Of a stretch of 23,282 nucleotides of DNA, positions 1 to 6,553 are shown piece after piece. The notes below the pieces were generated by a model. That model was given only the letters and a program-made list of their open reading frames with translations. It searched no databases and was not told the origin of the DNA. This stretch comes from Actinomycetes bacterium (GTDB taxonomy: Bacteria > Actinomycetota > Actinomycetes > Propionibacteriales > Nocardioidaceae): NCBI GenBank assembly GCA_023417775.1, contig JAEZEJ010000036.1:1-23282 (forward strand). Direction: 5' to 3'. The first letter of the stretch is position 1. Every line of letters starts with the position of its first letter. The translations under genes were made by a program, and so were the position numbers.

Positions 1-520
1 GCCGCGACTCGAAGACCTCGGTCAGCAGCTCGGGGATGCCGTTGAAATCGGGGATCAGGTTCTCGACACCCGTATCGGGGTTGAGCTCGTGGATCTGCCG
101 CACCGTCTCGGCGTACAGCCAGGCGCCGCCGTCGGGCAGATCATCGCGCGCGACACCGGTGATGGTCGAGTACCGCAGCTGCATCTTCTGCACGCTCTCG
201 GCCACCCGTCGCGGCTCGTCGCGATCCAGCGCCGACGGCTTGCCGGTGTCGATCTGGCAGAAGTCGCACCGTCGCGTGCACTGCTCACCGCCGATGAGGA
301 AGGTGGCCTCGCGGTCCTCCCAGCACTCGAAGATATTGGGGCAGCCGGCCTCCTGGCACACCGTGTGCAGCCCCTCGCCCTTGACGAGGTTCATGAGCTC
401 GTTGTACTCCGGGCCCATCTTCGCGCGGGTCTTGATCCACGGCGGCTTCTTCTCGATCGGCGTCTCCGCATTGCGGACTTCGAGGCGCAGCATCTTGCGA
501 CCGTCGGGTGCGATAGTCAT
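1..520 (-). CDS. lipA: Lipoyl synthase LipA (N-terminal part; 3' end outside the window)
   Basis: Radical SAM enzyme that inserts two sulfur atoms into protein-bound octanoyl groups to make lipoyl groups, acting after LipB in the cytoplasm. The visible 173 residues include the LipA N-terminal region with its conserved cysteines (HTVCQEAGCPNIFECW), which in the family hold the auxiliary 4Fe-4S cluster, and the radical SAM CxxxCxxC motif seen as CTRRCDFCQI. The LipA family is about 300-340 residues, so a little over half is present. I chose the ATG at 518-520. It is preceded by GGAAGAG and, 7 bases upstream, by TAGGCT, so it could be read leaderless or by the weak Shine-Dalgarno. It lies 10 bases after lipB on the same strand, so readthrough from lipB is also likely. 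Identification is very secure. Confidence 0.97.
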   Translation of the reverse strand, partial: MTIAPDGRKMLRLEVRNAETPIEKKPPWIKTRAKMGPEYNELMNLVKGEGLHTVCQEAGCPNIFECWEDREATFLIGGEQCTRRCDFCQIDTGKPSALDRDEPRRVAESVQKMQLRYSTITGVARDDLPDGGAWLYAETVRQIHELNPDTGVENLIPDFNGIPELLTEVFESR

Positions 521-527
521 CTCTTCC

Positions 528-533
528 AGCCTA
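528..533 (-). promoter_or_regulatory. Putative leaderless -10 box (TAGGCT) for lipA, overlapping the lipB stop codon
   Basis: TAGGCT is read on the minus strand and is separated from the lipA ATG by the 7 bases GGAAGAG. Its first three bases are the TAG stop codon of lipB. The TANNNT hexamer and its distance fit actinobacterial leaderless promoters. No clear -35 element is seen. Confidence 0.5.
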
Positions 534-1253
534 CCTGGGTGTCGGGGGTTGGACAGTGCCGATCGAGAGGCTCGGATGGTCCGCTCGATCGATATCGGGG
601 GAGGAGTCGTAGGGCTTCCACGTCAGCAGCTCGGCGAGGTGATGGGCCACCGTCGGTGCCGCCTCGGTGACCGGCACGTCGCGGCCCAGCTCGGCGCTCA
701 GCGTGGTGACGCCGGCATCGGCGATCCCGCACGGGATGAAGCGGTCGTACCAGTCGAGGTCGACATCGCAGTTCAGGCTGAACCCGTGCATCGTCACGCC
801 ACGGGAGACGCGGATGCCGATCGCGGCGATCTTGCGCTCACCGCGTCCGGGAGCCTCCGGCAGCCACACGCCGGACCGCCCCTGGACCCGCCCGGTGGCG
901 AGGCCGAACTCCGCGAGGGCCCGGATCAGCGCCTCCTCGACGCGGCGGACGTAGTCGACGACGAGCACATGCGAGGGCAGCTTGGTGATCGGATACCCGA
1001 CCAGCTGGCCGGGACCGTGGAAGGTGATCTTGCCGCCGCGATCGACGTCGACCACCGGCGTGCCGTCCTGGGGGCGCTCGAACTGCTCCGTGCGCTTGCC
1101 CGCCGTGTAGACCGGCGGATGCTCCAGGAACAGGGCGGTGTCCTCGATCTGATCGGCGACGCGCTGCGCGTGCAGTCGACGCTGCAGCTCCCAGGCATCG
1201 AGGTACTCGATGGCCTGCTCGCCGTACCACGAGTCGAGGATCCGAAGACTCAC
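531..1253 (-). CDS. lipB: Octanoyltransferase LipB
   Basis: Transfers octanoate from octanoyl-ACP to lipoyl-domain lysines, the first step of de novo lipoate attachment; targets include the E2 encoded nearby and the glycine cleavage H protein. The 240-residue protein has the family signature RGGKITFHGPGQLVGYP (residues 72-88) with His79, the conserved catalytic Lys141 in ERKIAAIG, and the acyl-accepting Cys175 in FIPCGIADAGVTTL. The last roughly 25 residues form a polar tail beyond the catalytic fold. The start is a GTG with a TAGGCT hexamer 6 bases upstream and no Shine-Dalgarno, so it looks leaderless. lipA follows 10 bases downstream, forming a lipBA unit. Assignment is very secure; start choice is good. 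Confidence 0.97.
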   Translation of the reverse strand: MSLRILDSWYGEQAIEYLDAWELQRRLHAQRVADQIEDTALFLEHPPVYTAGKRTEQFERPQDGTPVVDVDRGGKITFHGPGQLVGYPITKLPSHVLVVDYVRRVEEALIRALAEFGLATGRVQGRSGVWLPEAPGRGERKIAAIGIRVSRGVTMHGFSLNCDVDLDWYDRFIPCGIADAGVTTLSAELGRDVPVTEAAPTVAHHLAELLTWKPYDSSPDIDRADHPSLSIGTVQPPTPR

Positions 1254-1259
1254 ATGACC

Positions 1260-1265
1260 AGCCTA
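1260..1265 (-). promoter_or_regulatory. Putative leaderless -10 box (TAGGCT) for lipB
   Basis: TAGGCT on the minus strand ends 6 bases before the lipB GTG. There is no ribosome-binding site between them, so transcription would start at or next to the start codon. No consensus -35 is seen at 17 bp. Confidence 0.55.
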
Positions 1266-1333
1266 CGCTCCCGCCCAGACGATGCTGTGGACAGCGCCCG
1301 ACCCGTGAGTAGCTTTCGGGGCACGATCGCCCC

Positions 1334-1735
1334 ATGGACGATCTCCTCGCCGCCATCCTGGTGCTCCTGCCCCGTGCCGGAGCCGCCGATCCGTGCCGTG
1401 TGCTCGATGGACTCGACCTGCACCGCGCGGCCGCCTACGCACGTCTCGACCCGAGCGGAGTCTCGGCGCAATACGCCCAGCGAGCACGGACCGAGGACGT
1501 GGCCACGGCGGAGGACTACCGGCGCCGGGAGGTGCGGGTCGAGGGCGGACGCGTCGAGCGGCGCTCCTGCGACGAGGCCGACGACGGAACGCTGAACGTC
1601 AGCGAGAGGCTCGGACCGGCCGTCGCGGTACTGCCGGACGGGGAGCATCGGGCGCTGCCCCGTGAGCCGTGGCGGGAGCGCGAGGTGCGGCTGGTCGTCG
1701 AGCACAGCCGCTGGCGCATCGCCTCCGTGGGGTGA
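1334..1735 (+). CDS. Hypothetical protein, small conserved actinobacterial type (possible NTF2-like fold)
   Basis: A 133-residue protein of unknown function. The N-terminus is weakly hydrophobic (MDDLLAAILVLLP). The middle has the pattern LHRAAAYARLDPSGVSAQY, and the end has RLGPAVAV, LPREPW and a final REVRLVVEHSRWRIASV strand. This layout resembles short actinobacterial proteins related to SnoaL/NTF2-like domains, where a helix with an 'ARLDP' turn precedes curved strands ending in 'WRIA', but that is recollection, not a search. Codons have the strong G/C third-position bias of real genes here. The ATG follows a small inverted repeat (GGGGC, loop ACGATC, GCCCC at 1318-1333) and a TAGCTT hexamer at 1310-1315; no Shine-Dalgarno is visible. 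It is transcribed divergently from lipB and converges on the epimerase gene with 21 bases between stops. Confidence 0.62.
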   Translation: MDDLLAAILVLLPRAGAADPCRVLDGLDLHRAAAYARLDPSGVSAQYAQRARTEDVATAEDYRRREVRVEGGRVERRSCDEADDGTLNVSERLGPAVAVLPDGEHRALPREPWREREVRLVVEHSRWRIASVG

Positions 1736-1756
1736 GGCCCTCGACCGTGGGACGGC

Positions 1757-2647
1757 TCAGGCGAGGGCAGCCTCGAGGATGTCGTCGATCGAGCTGTGGC
1801 TGAAGTCGAAGCCGGCGTCGAGCAGTGTCTGCGGCTGCAGCCGCAGCGAACCGAGCAGATCCTCCGCGAGCCCGCCCAGGGCGGCGCGCACGGCGAAGGC
1901 CGGAGCGGCGAACGGCGCTGGACGGTTCAGCGCCCGCCCCAGCGCCTTGGCGAACTCCGCATTGGTCGGCGGCGCCGGAGCCGCCAGGTTCACCGGCCCG
2001 CTCACCTCGTTCTCGACGAGGAAGTGCACCGCCTCGACCCAGTCGCGACGACTGATACAGGAGAAGAACTGCTCACCGGAGCCGAGCCGCGCGCCCACGC
2101 CGAGCGAGAACGGCAGCTTCATCAGCTTCAGCGCGCCACCCGCATCGTCCAGCACGATCGACGTGCGCAGGAAGGCCACCCGGGCCCCGGCCTCGCGGGC
2201 CGGCGCGGTGGCCGCCTCCCACGCCATCGACACCTCGGCGAGGAACCCCTTGCCGGTCGAGTCGGAGTCCTCCGGCAGCACCGTGTCACCGCGATCGACG
2301 CCATACCAGGACATCCCCGAGCCGGACAGGAGGGCCGGGGGAGCGGACGCGGACGCGACGGCCCGCGCCAAGGTGTCGGTGGCGCCGATCCGGGAGTTCA
2401 GGATCTCCACCTCCCGCCCCTTCGTGCGGGGCCACTGCGAGATCGGTGCGCCGGAGAGGTTCACCACCACATCGGCGTCGCCGATGAGGGCGGTGTCGAC
2501 CTCCCCGTTCGCGGGATCCCACCGGGAGGCGTCTGCAGAGGTGTCCTCACCGCGGACGAGACGGGTCACATCGTGGCCCGCCTCGCGCAGAGAAGACACC
2601 AGAGGGGCACCGAGAAAACCCGATGCCCCTCCGACGACGATACGCAT
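1757..2647 (-). CDS. TIGR01777-family NAD(P)-dependent epimerase/reductase (YfcH/SDR39U1 type)
   Basis: An atypical short-chain dehydrogenase-like protein of 296 residues, close to the family norm of about 300. The N-terminal nucleotide-binding loop is GGASGFLG (residues 6-13), followed by the family motifs NLSGAPI (63-69), SRIGATDTLA and SGSGMSWYG (108-116, usually SASAVGYYG). The C-terminal part (NLAAPAPPTNAEFAKALGRALNRPAPFAAP) matches the DUF1731 domain that closes this family. The substrate is not known for bacterial members. It begins 5 bases after the E2 stop codon, and the equivalent gene follows the E2 gene in mycobacteria (Rv2216). A TAGGCT hexamer overlapping the last codons of the E2 gene gives it a possible leaderless promoter of its own. 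Confidence 0.92.
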   Translation of the reverse strand: MRIVVGGASGFLGAPLVSSLREAGHDVTRLVRGEDTSADASRWDPANGEVDTALIGDADVVVNLSGAPISQWPRTKGREVEILNSRIGATDTLARAVASASAPPALLSGSGMSWYGVDRGDTVLPEDSDSTGKGFLAEVSMAWEAATAPAREAGARVAFLRTSIVLDDAGGALKLMKLPFSLGVGARLGSGEQFFSCISRRDWVEAVHFLVENEVSGPVNLAAPAPPTNAEFAKALGRALNRPAPFAAPAFAVRAALGGLAEDLLGSLRLQPQTLLDAGFDFSHSSIDDILEAALA

Positions 2648-2652
2648 ACGCG

Positions 2653-4446
2653 TCAGCCTAGTTCGCCTTCGAAGGCCGCGCTCTCCAGACGCTGCTTGAC
2701 GGCCGTCAGGAAGCGGCCGGCGTCAGCGCCGTCGATGATGCGGTGGTCGTAGGTCAGCGCCAGGTACGCCATGCTGCGGACCGCGATGCTGTCATTGCCG
2801 TGCTCATCGGTCATGACCACCGGACGCCGGACGATCGCGCCCACGCCGAGGATCGCCGACTGCGGCTGGTTGATGATCGGCGTGTCGAACAGCGCACCGT
2901 TGCTGCCGAGATTGGTCAGCGAGAAGGTGCCGCCGCTGAGCTCATCGGGAGCGATCTTGTTGGTGCGCGTGCGATCGGCGACATCGGCGATCTTGCGGGC
3001 CAGACCCGCGATCGACAGATCGCCCGCGTCCTTGATCACCGGGACGATCAGGCCGCGCTCGGTGTCGACCGCGACACCCAGGTGCTCGCCGGCCGGGTAG
3101 GTGATCGTGCCGCCCTCGAGATCGAGCGAGGCGTTGATCTGCGGGTACTGCTTCAGCGCCTCGACGGCCGCCTTGGCGAAGAACGGCAGGAAGGTCAGCT
3201 TGACGCCCTCGCGCTCGCCGAAGGAGTTCTTGTGCTGGTTGCGCAGACGCACGACCTCGGTGACGTCGACCTCGTGCACCTGCGTGAGCTGCGCGGAGAC
3301 CTCGAGCGACTCGGTGAGCCGCTTGGCGATGGTCTTGCGCAGACGCGAGAGCTTCTCGGTCTTGCCGCGCAGCGCCGACACCTCGGTGCTCGGGGCCGGT
3401 GCGCTGCTCGACGGGGCCGACGACGCGGCGGCCGGCTCCGGCTGCTCCGCCTTCTTGGCCGCATCGAGGACATCCTGCTTGCGGATACGTCCGCCGACGC
3501 CACTGCCCGTGAGGGACGTCAGGTCCACTCCGTGCTGCTTGGCGAGCTTGCGCACGATCGGGGTCACATAGCCCTCGTCGCCCGACGAGCTGCTGGACTC
3601 CTCGGCCTCCGGCTGCTCCTGAGCGGGCTCCTCGGCCTCGGGCTTGGCCTCGAGCTCGGGCTCCGCCTGCGGCTTGGCCTCGGGCTCGGGGTTCTCCTCC
3701 GGCTGCTCCTCGGCCTCGGGCTCCTCAGCGGGTGCGGAGGACTCCTCCTGCTCGGAGGACTGGCTCTCCTCCGACGACGAGGACTCGGCGGCATCGCCCG
3801 AGCCGATGACCGCGAGCTCGGCGCCGACCTCGACCGTCTCGTCCTCGTCGACCTTGATCTCCAGCAGGGTGCCGGCGATGGGCGAGGGGATCTCGGTGTC
3901 GACCTTGTCGGTGGAGATCTCCAGCAGCGGCTCATCGACCTCGACGGTGTCGCCGACCTGCTTGAGCCACTGGGTGACGGTGCCTTCGGTGACGCTCTCA
4001 CCGAGCGCGGGGAGCGTCACGGCCTCGCCACCGGAGCCACCGGCGGGCTTGCTCTCGGCCTGCGGGGCGGGAGCGGACTCGTCGGGCTCGGCGGCCGGTT
4101 CCTCGGACTCCTCCTCGGCGGGCTCCTCAGCCTCGGGCTCTTCCTCGGCGGGCTCCTCGGCCTCGCTCGATGCGGCGTCGTCGCCGCCGGACTCGCCCGC
4201 GGACTCGCCTTCCTCGCCGATGACGGCGAGGACCTCGCCCACCTCGACGGTGTCGTCCTCGTCGAACTTGATCTCCAGCAGCACGCCGGCGACCGGCGAG
4301 GGGATCTCGGTGTCGACCTTGTCGGTGGAGATCTCCAGCAGCGGCTCGTCCACCTCGACGGTGTCGCCGACCTGCTTGAGCCACTGGGTGACGGTGCCTT
4401 CGGTGACGCTCTCACCGAGGGCGGGAAGGGTGACGTTCTCTGCCAT
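2653..4446 (-). CDS. sucB: Dihydrolipoamide acyltransferase E2 (actinobacterial SucB/AceF/DlaT type) with two lipoyl domains
   Basis: E2 core of 2-oxo acid dehydrogenase complexes. In actinobacteria this protein (often named SucB by TIGR02927) serves the pyruvate complex and shares a supercomplex with the 2-oxoglutarate enzyme. The 597 residues run: lipoyl domain 1 (about 3-77, lipoylated Lys43 in STDKVDTEI), Glu/Ala/Pro-rich linker, lipoyl domain 2 (141-215, Lys181), a longer acidic linker, an E3/E1-binding domain (about 293-330, YVTPIVRKLAKQHGVDL), and the acyltransferase core (about 360-597) with the catalytic YDHRIIDG motif (His568, Asp572). GAGGAA precedes the ATG. It follows lpd by 17 bases, so E3 and E2 are co-transcribed, and the lipB-lipA genes that would lipoylate it are two genes further on. 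Acyl specificity cannot be read from sequence alone. Confidence 0.95.
   Translation of the reverse strand: MAENVTLPALGESVTEGTVTQWLKQVGDTVEVDEPLLEISTDKVDTEIPSPVAGVLLEIKFDEDDTVEVGEVLAVIGEEGESAGESGGDDAASSEAEEPAEEEPEAEEPAEEESEEPAAEPDESAPAPQAESKPAGGSGGEAVTLPALGESVTEGTVTQWLKQVGDTVEVDEPLLEISTDKVDTEIPSPIAGTLLEIKVDEDETVEVGAELAVIGSGDAAESSSSEESQSSEQEESSAPAEEPEAEEQPEENPEPEAKPQAEPELEAKPEAEEPAQEQPEAEESSSSSGDEGYVTPIVRKLAKQHGVDLTSLTGSGVGGRIRKQDVLDAAKKAEQPEPAAASSAPSSSAPAPSTEVSALRGKTEKLSRLRKTIAKRLTESLEVSAQLTQVHEVDVTEVVRLRNQHKNSFGEREGVKLTFLPFFAKAAVEALKQYPQINASLDLEGGTITYPAGEHLGVAVDTERGLIVPVIKDAGDLSIAGLARKIADVADRTRTNKIAPDELSGGTFSLTNLGSNGALFDTPIINQPQSAILGVGAIVRRPVVMTDEHGNDSIAVRSMAYLALTYDHRIIDGADAGRFLTAVKQRLESAAFEGELG
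2655..2660 (-). promoter_or_regulatory. Putative leaderless -10 box (TAGGCT) for the epimerase, inside the 3' end of the E2 gene
   Basis: TAGGCT on the minus strand lies 7 bases upstream of the epimerase ATG and covers the last Leu and Gly codons and the first base of the stop codon of the E2 gene. It would allow expression of the epimerase independent of the lpd-E2 operon. Confidence 0.45.
3938..4005 (-). repeat. 68-bp direct repeat, copy in lipoyl domain 2 of the E2 gene
   Basis: This stretch is identical, base for base, to 4352-4419, 414 bp away and in the same reading frame. It encodes the start of the second lipoyl domain. Identity includes all synonymous positions. Confidence 0.9.
4352..4419 (-). 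repeat. 68-bp direct repeat, copy in lipoyl domain 1 of the E2 gene
   Basis: Partner of the repeat at 3938-4005. The two 75-residue lipoyl domains differ at only about seven residues, and the DNA between these borders shows no difference at all. Confidence 0.9.
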
Positions 4447-4463
4447 GGGTTCCTCTGTCCGAT

Positions 4464-5846
4464 TCAGGCGTGTGAGTGCAGTGGCTTGCCGGCGAGGGCC
4501 AGTGCGGCCTCGCCGAGGGATTCGTTCTGGGTGGGGTGGGCGTGGATCAACGGGGCGACATCATCGGGATAGGCCTCCCAGTTGACCAGCAGCGATGCCT
4601 CGCCGACCTGCTCGCCCATACGCGCGCCGATCATGTGGACCCCGACGATCGGCCCGTCCTGCTGCCGCACCAGCTTGACCAGGCCGGCGGTCTGCAGGAT
4701 CTGGCTCTTGCCATTGCCGCCCAGGTTGTACTCGACGGTCTCGACCTCGCCGTACTGCTCGCGTGCCTGCTGCTCGGTCAATCCGACCGAGGCCAGCTCG
4801 GGCTCGCAGTAGGTGACCCGCGGGATGCCCGAATCGGCGACGGGCGCGGGATGCAGGCCCGCGATGTCCTCGGCGACGAAGATGCCGTGGGCGAAGCCGC
4901 GATGCGCGAGCTGCAGGCCGGGCACGAGATCGCCGACGGCGTAGACGCCGTCGAGACCGGTGCGGAGTCGTTCGTCGGTGGTGACCCACCCGCGGTCGGT
5001 GGCGACGCCGGCATCCTCGAAGCCCATATCGGCCGAGTTGGGTCCGCGGCCGACGGCCACGAGCACCAGGTCGGCGTCGAGCCGGGTGCCGTCCTCGAGG
5101 CTGACGTGGGCGGCGGAGCCGTCCTGCTCGACGCCGGTGAACTTCACGCCCGTGCGGAAGGCGATCTTGCGCTTGCGGAAGGCGCGCTCCAGGCCCTTGC
5201 TGAGGACCGGGTCCTCCAACGGGACCAGCCGGTCGAGGGCCTCGACGATGGTGACCTCGGCGCCGAGGGAGCTCCAGACCGAGGCGAACTCGACGCCGAT
5301 GACGCTGCCGCCGATGACGACGACGCGCTCCGGGACCTCCTCGAGGCCCAGCGCCTGCTCGCTCGTGACGACCCGTCCGCCGATCTCCACGCCCAGCGTG
5401 CGGGGGACGGAACCGGTGGCGAGCACCACGTGACGGCCGGAGTACCGGGTACCGCCGACCTCGACGGTATGCGCATCGACGAGCCGGCCCTCACCGTCGA
5501 TGACCGTGATGGCGTCGGCTGAGCCGATGAGCCCGGTGAGACCTTTGTAGAGACGGTCGACGACGCCCTGGCGATAGCGGTTGACCGATGGCATGTCGAC
5601 GCCGTCGAAGCTGGCCTGGATGCCGATATCGGCGGCATGGCGAGCGGTCTCGGCGACCTCCGCGGCGTGGAGGAGCGCTTTGGTGGGGATGCAGCCCTCG
5701 TGCAGGCAGGTGCCCCCGAGCTTCTTCTTCTCTACGAGGGCGACGGTCAGGCCCAGCTGCGCGGCGCGCAATGCGCACGCATAACCTCCGCTGCCCGCAC
5801 CGAGCACGACGATGTCGAACTGGCTGCCGGGTTCGGCGTCGGCCAC
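4464..5846 (-). CDS. lpdA: Dihydrolipoyl dehydrogenase E3
   Basis: FAD- and NAD-dependent E3 that reoxidises dihydrolipoyl groups of E2 and of the glycine cleavage H protein. The 460 residues show the FAD-binding GAGSGGYACA (17-26), the redox disulfide GGTCLHEGCIPTK (Cys47 and Cys52), the NAD-binding GGSVIGVEFASVW, the second FAD motif GVYAVGDLV, and the C-terminal catalytic pair in HAHPTQNE (His437, Glu442). The start is GTG at 5844-5846, preceded by a strong AGGAGGG six bases away, so unlike many neighbours it is a leadered gene. It heads the lpd-E2-epimerase unit, 17 bases from the E2 gene. Its placement with an E2 suggests it is the E3 of the 2-oxo acid dehydrogenase complexes. Confidence 0.96.
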   Translation of the reverse strand: MADAEPGSQFDIVVLGAGSGGYACALRAAQLGLTVALVEKKKLGGTCLHEGCIPTKALLHAAEVAETARHAADIGIQASFDGVDMPSVNRYRQGVVDRLYKGLTGLIGSADAITVIDGEGRLVDAHTVEVGGTRYSGRHVVLATGSVPRTLGVEIGGRVVTSEQALGLEEVPERVVVIGGSVIGVEFASVWSSLGAEVTIVEALDRLVPLEDPVLSKGLERAFRKRKIAFRTGVKFTGVEQDGSAAHVSLEDGTRLDADLVLVAVGRGPNSADMGFEDAGVATDRGWVTTDERLRTGLDGVYAVGDLVPGLQLAHRGFAHGIFVAEDIAGLHPAPVADSGIPRVTYCEPELASVGLTEQQAREQYGEVETVEYNLGGNGKSQILQTAGLVKLVRQQDGPIVGVHMIGARMGEQVGEASLLVNWEAYPDDVAPLIHAHPTQNESLGEAALALAGKPLHSHA

Positions 5847-5964
5847 AGCTTCCCTCCTGTCAGACGTCTGGCGACCATCTTGTCACTTCGGGGACCCCTG
5901 CGCCCAGTGGGGTCGGCGACGCGCCGGTAACTTCCGTCTGGTCGCCGTCGGGCACACTAGGGCC
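5847..5964. promoter_or_regulatory. Divergent control region between lpd and the J-domain-like gene
   Basis: The 118 bases hold the strong Shine-Dalgarno of lpd, a perfect 10-bp palindrome CAGACGTCTG at about 5861-5870, and a hairpin with arms GACCCCTG (5893-5900) and CAGTGGGGTC (5905-5914, one bulged T). On the plus strand CACACT ends 6 bases before the GTG of the J-domain gene and may be a degenerate -10. No confident -35/-10 pair for lpd was found. Confidence 0.4.
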
Positions 5965-6519
5965 GTGGGTTGGTTCTCCAAACGCAAGCGCACCGACGGT
6001 GGTGCGGTGGTCTCCGATCGGGATGCGACGCGCGCGGATCTCGCGGCATTGCGTGAGTTCGTGGAGACACGTCGCGGGGTGGAGGCCTTCGTCGAACCGG
6101 CGACCTCGGTGACCCAGACGACGGTCCTGCTCGTGGCCGGGGACGGCGAGTGGACGCGCAAGCGCATCGCCTCGTCCAAGGTCGCCTCCGACTTCGCCCG
6201 CAAGCAGGGGATACCGCTCTACGACGCCAACCGTGTCGGCTATCCGCAGCGCATGCGCGACTACAACCAGCGGTCCTCGGCGCAGCGGGCGACGCCATCG
6301 CCTCCGCAGCGCGCCTCACTGAGCCCGGAGCGGTTCAAGGCGTTGATGGTGCTGGAGTCGATCGCCGGCGCCGAGCCGCTCGGCAAGGAACCGGCCCCCG
6401 AGGAGATCGAACGGGTGTGGAAGCGGGCGCGCAATGCCGCCCACCCCGATCGCCGCGGCGGCGACCGCACGCAGTGGGACAAGGTCGAGGAGGCCGCCCG
6501 CACCCTCGGCCTGCACTGA
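5965..6519 (+). CDS. J-domain-like protein of unknown function
   Basis: A 184-residue protein of unknown function. The start is chosen at the GTG (VGWFSKRKR), because upstream in-frame sequence overlaps the lpd leader. The N-terminal part (about 20-105) contains a compact domain with TSVTQTTVLLVAGDGEWTRKRI and GIPLYDANRVGYPQRMRDYN, which I do not recognise by name. After a Ser/Pro/Gln-rich hinge (103-119), the C-terminus (about 120-184) resembles a DnaJ J-domain: LSPERFKALMVL helix, EEIERVWKRARNAAHPDRRGGD with an HPD tripeptide at 160-162, then a final helix. A J-domain HPD would suggest contact with an Hsp70 (DnaK). It lacks DnaJ's Gly/Phe and zinc-finger regions. It converges on the hydrolase gene, with 34 bases between stops. 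Confidence 0.8.
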   Translation: MGWFSKRKRTDGGAVVSDRDATRADLAALREFVETRRGVEAFVEPATSVTQTTVLLVAGDGEWTRKRIASSKVASDFARKQGIPLYDANRVGYPQRMRDYNQRSSAQRATPSPPQRASLSPERFKALMVLESIAGAEPLGKEPAPEEIERVWKRARNAAHPDRRGGDRTQWDKVEEAARTLGLH

Positions 6520-6553
6520 GCCGACCGGGGCCCCTGGCCGACTCGCGTGAGAC

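Noticed and set aside
1250..1705. Minus-strand frame of about 150 codons opposite the 133-residue gene
   Set aside because: It overlaps the lipB promoter and start, and its translation looks less protein-like than the plus-strand frame, though a small doubt remains.
2743..4572. Long open frame opposite the E2 gene (over 600 codons, plus strand)
   Set aside because: It arises from the G/C-ending codons and repetitive acidic linkers of the E2 gene on the other strand; its translation is low complexity with no known motif.
6520..6553. Terminator between the J-domain gene and the hydrolase gene
   Set aside because: Only the self-complementary GGGGCCCC is present, with no loop or T-run; not enough to call a terminator.
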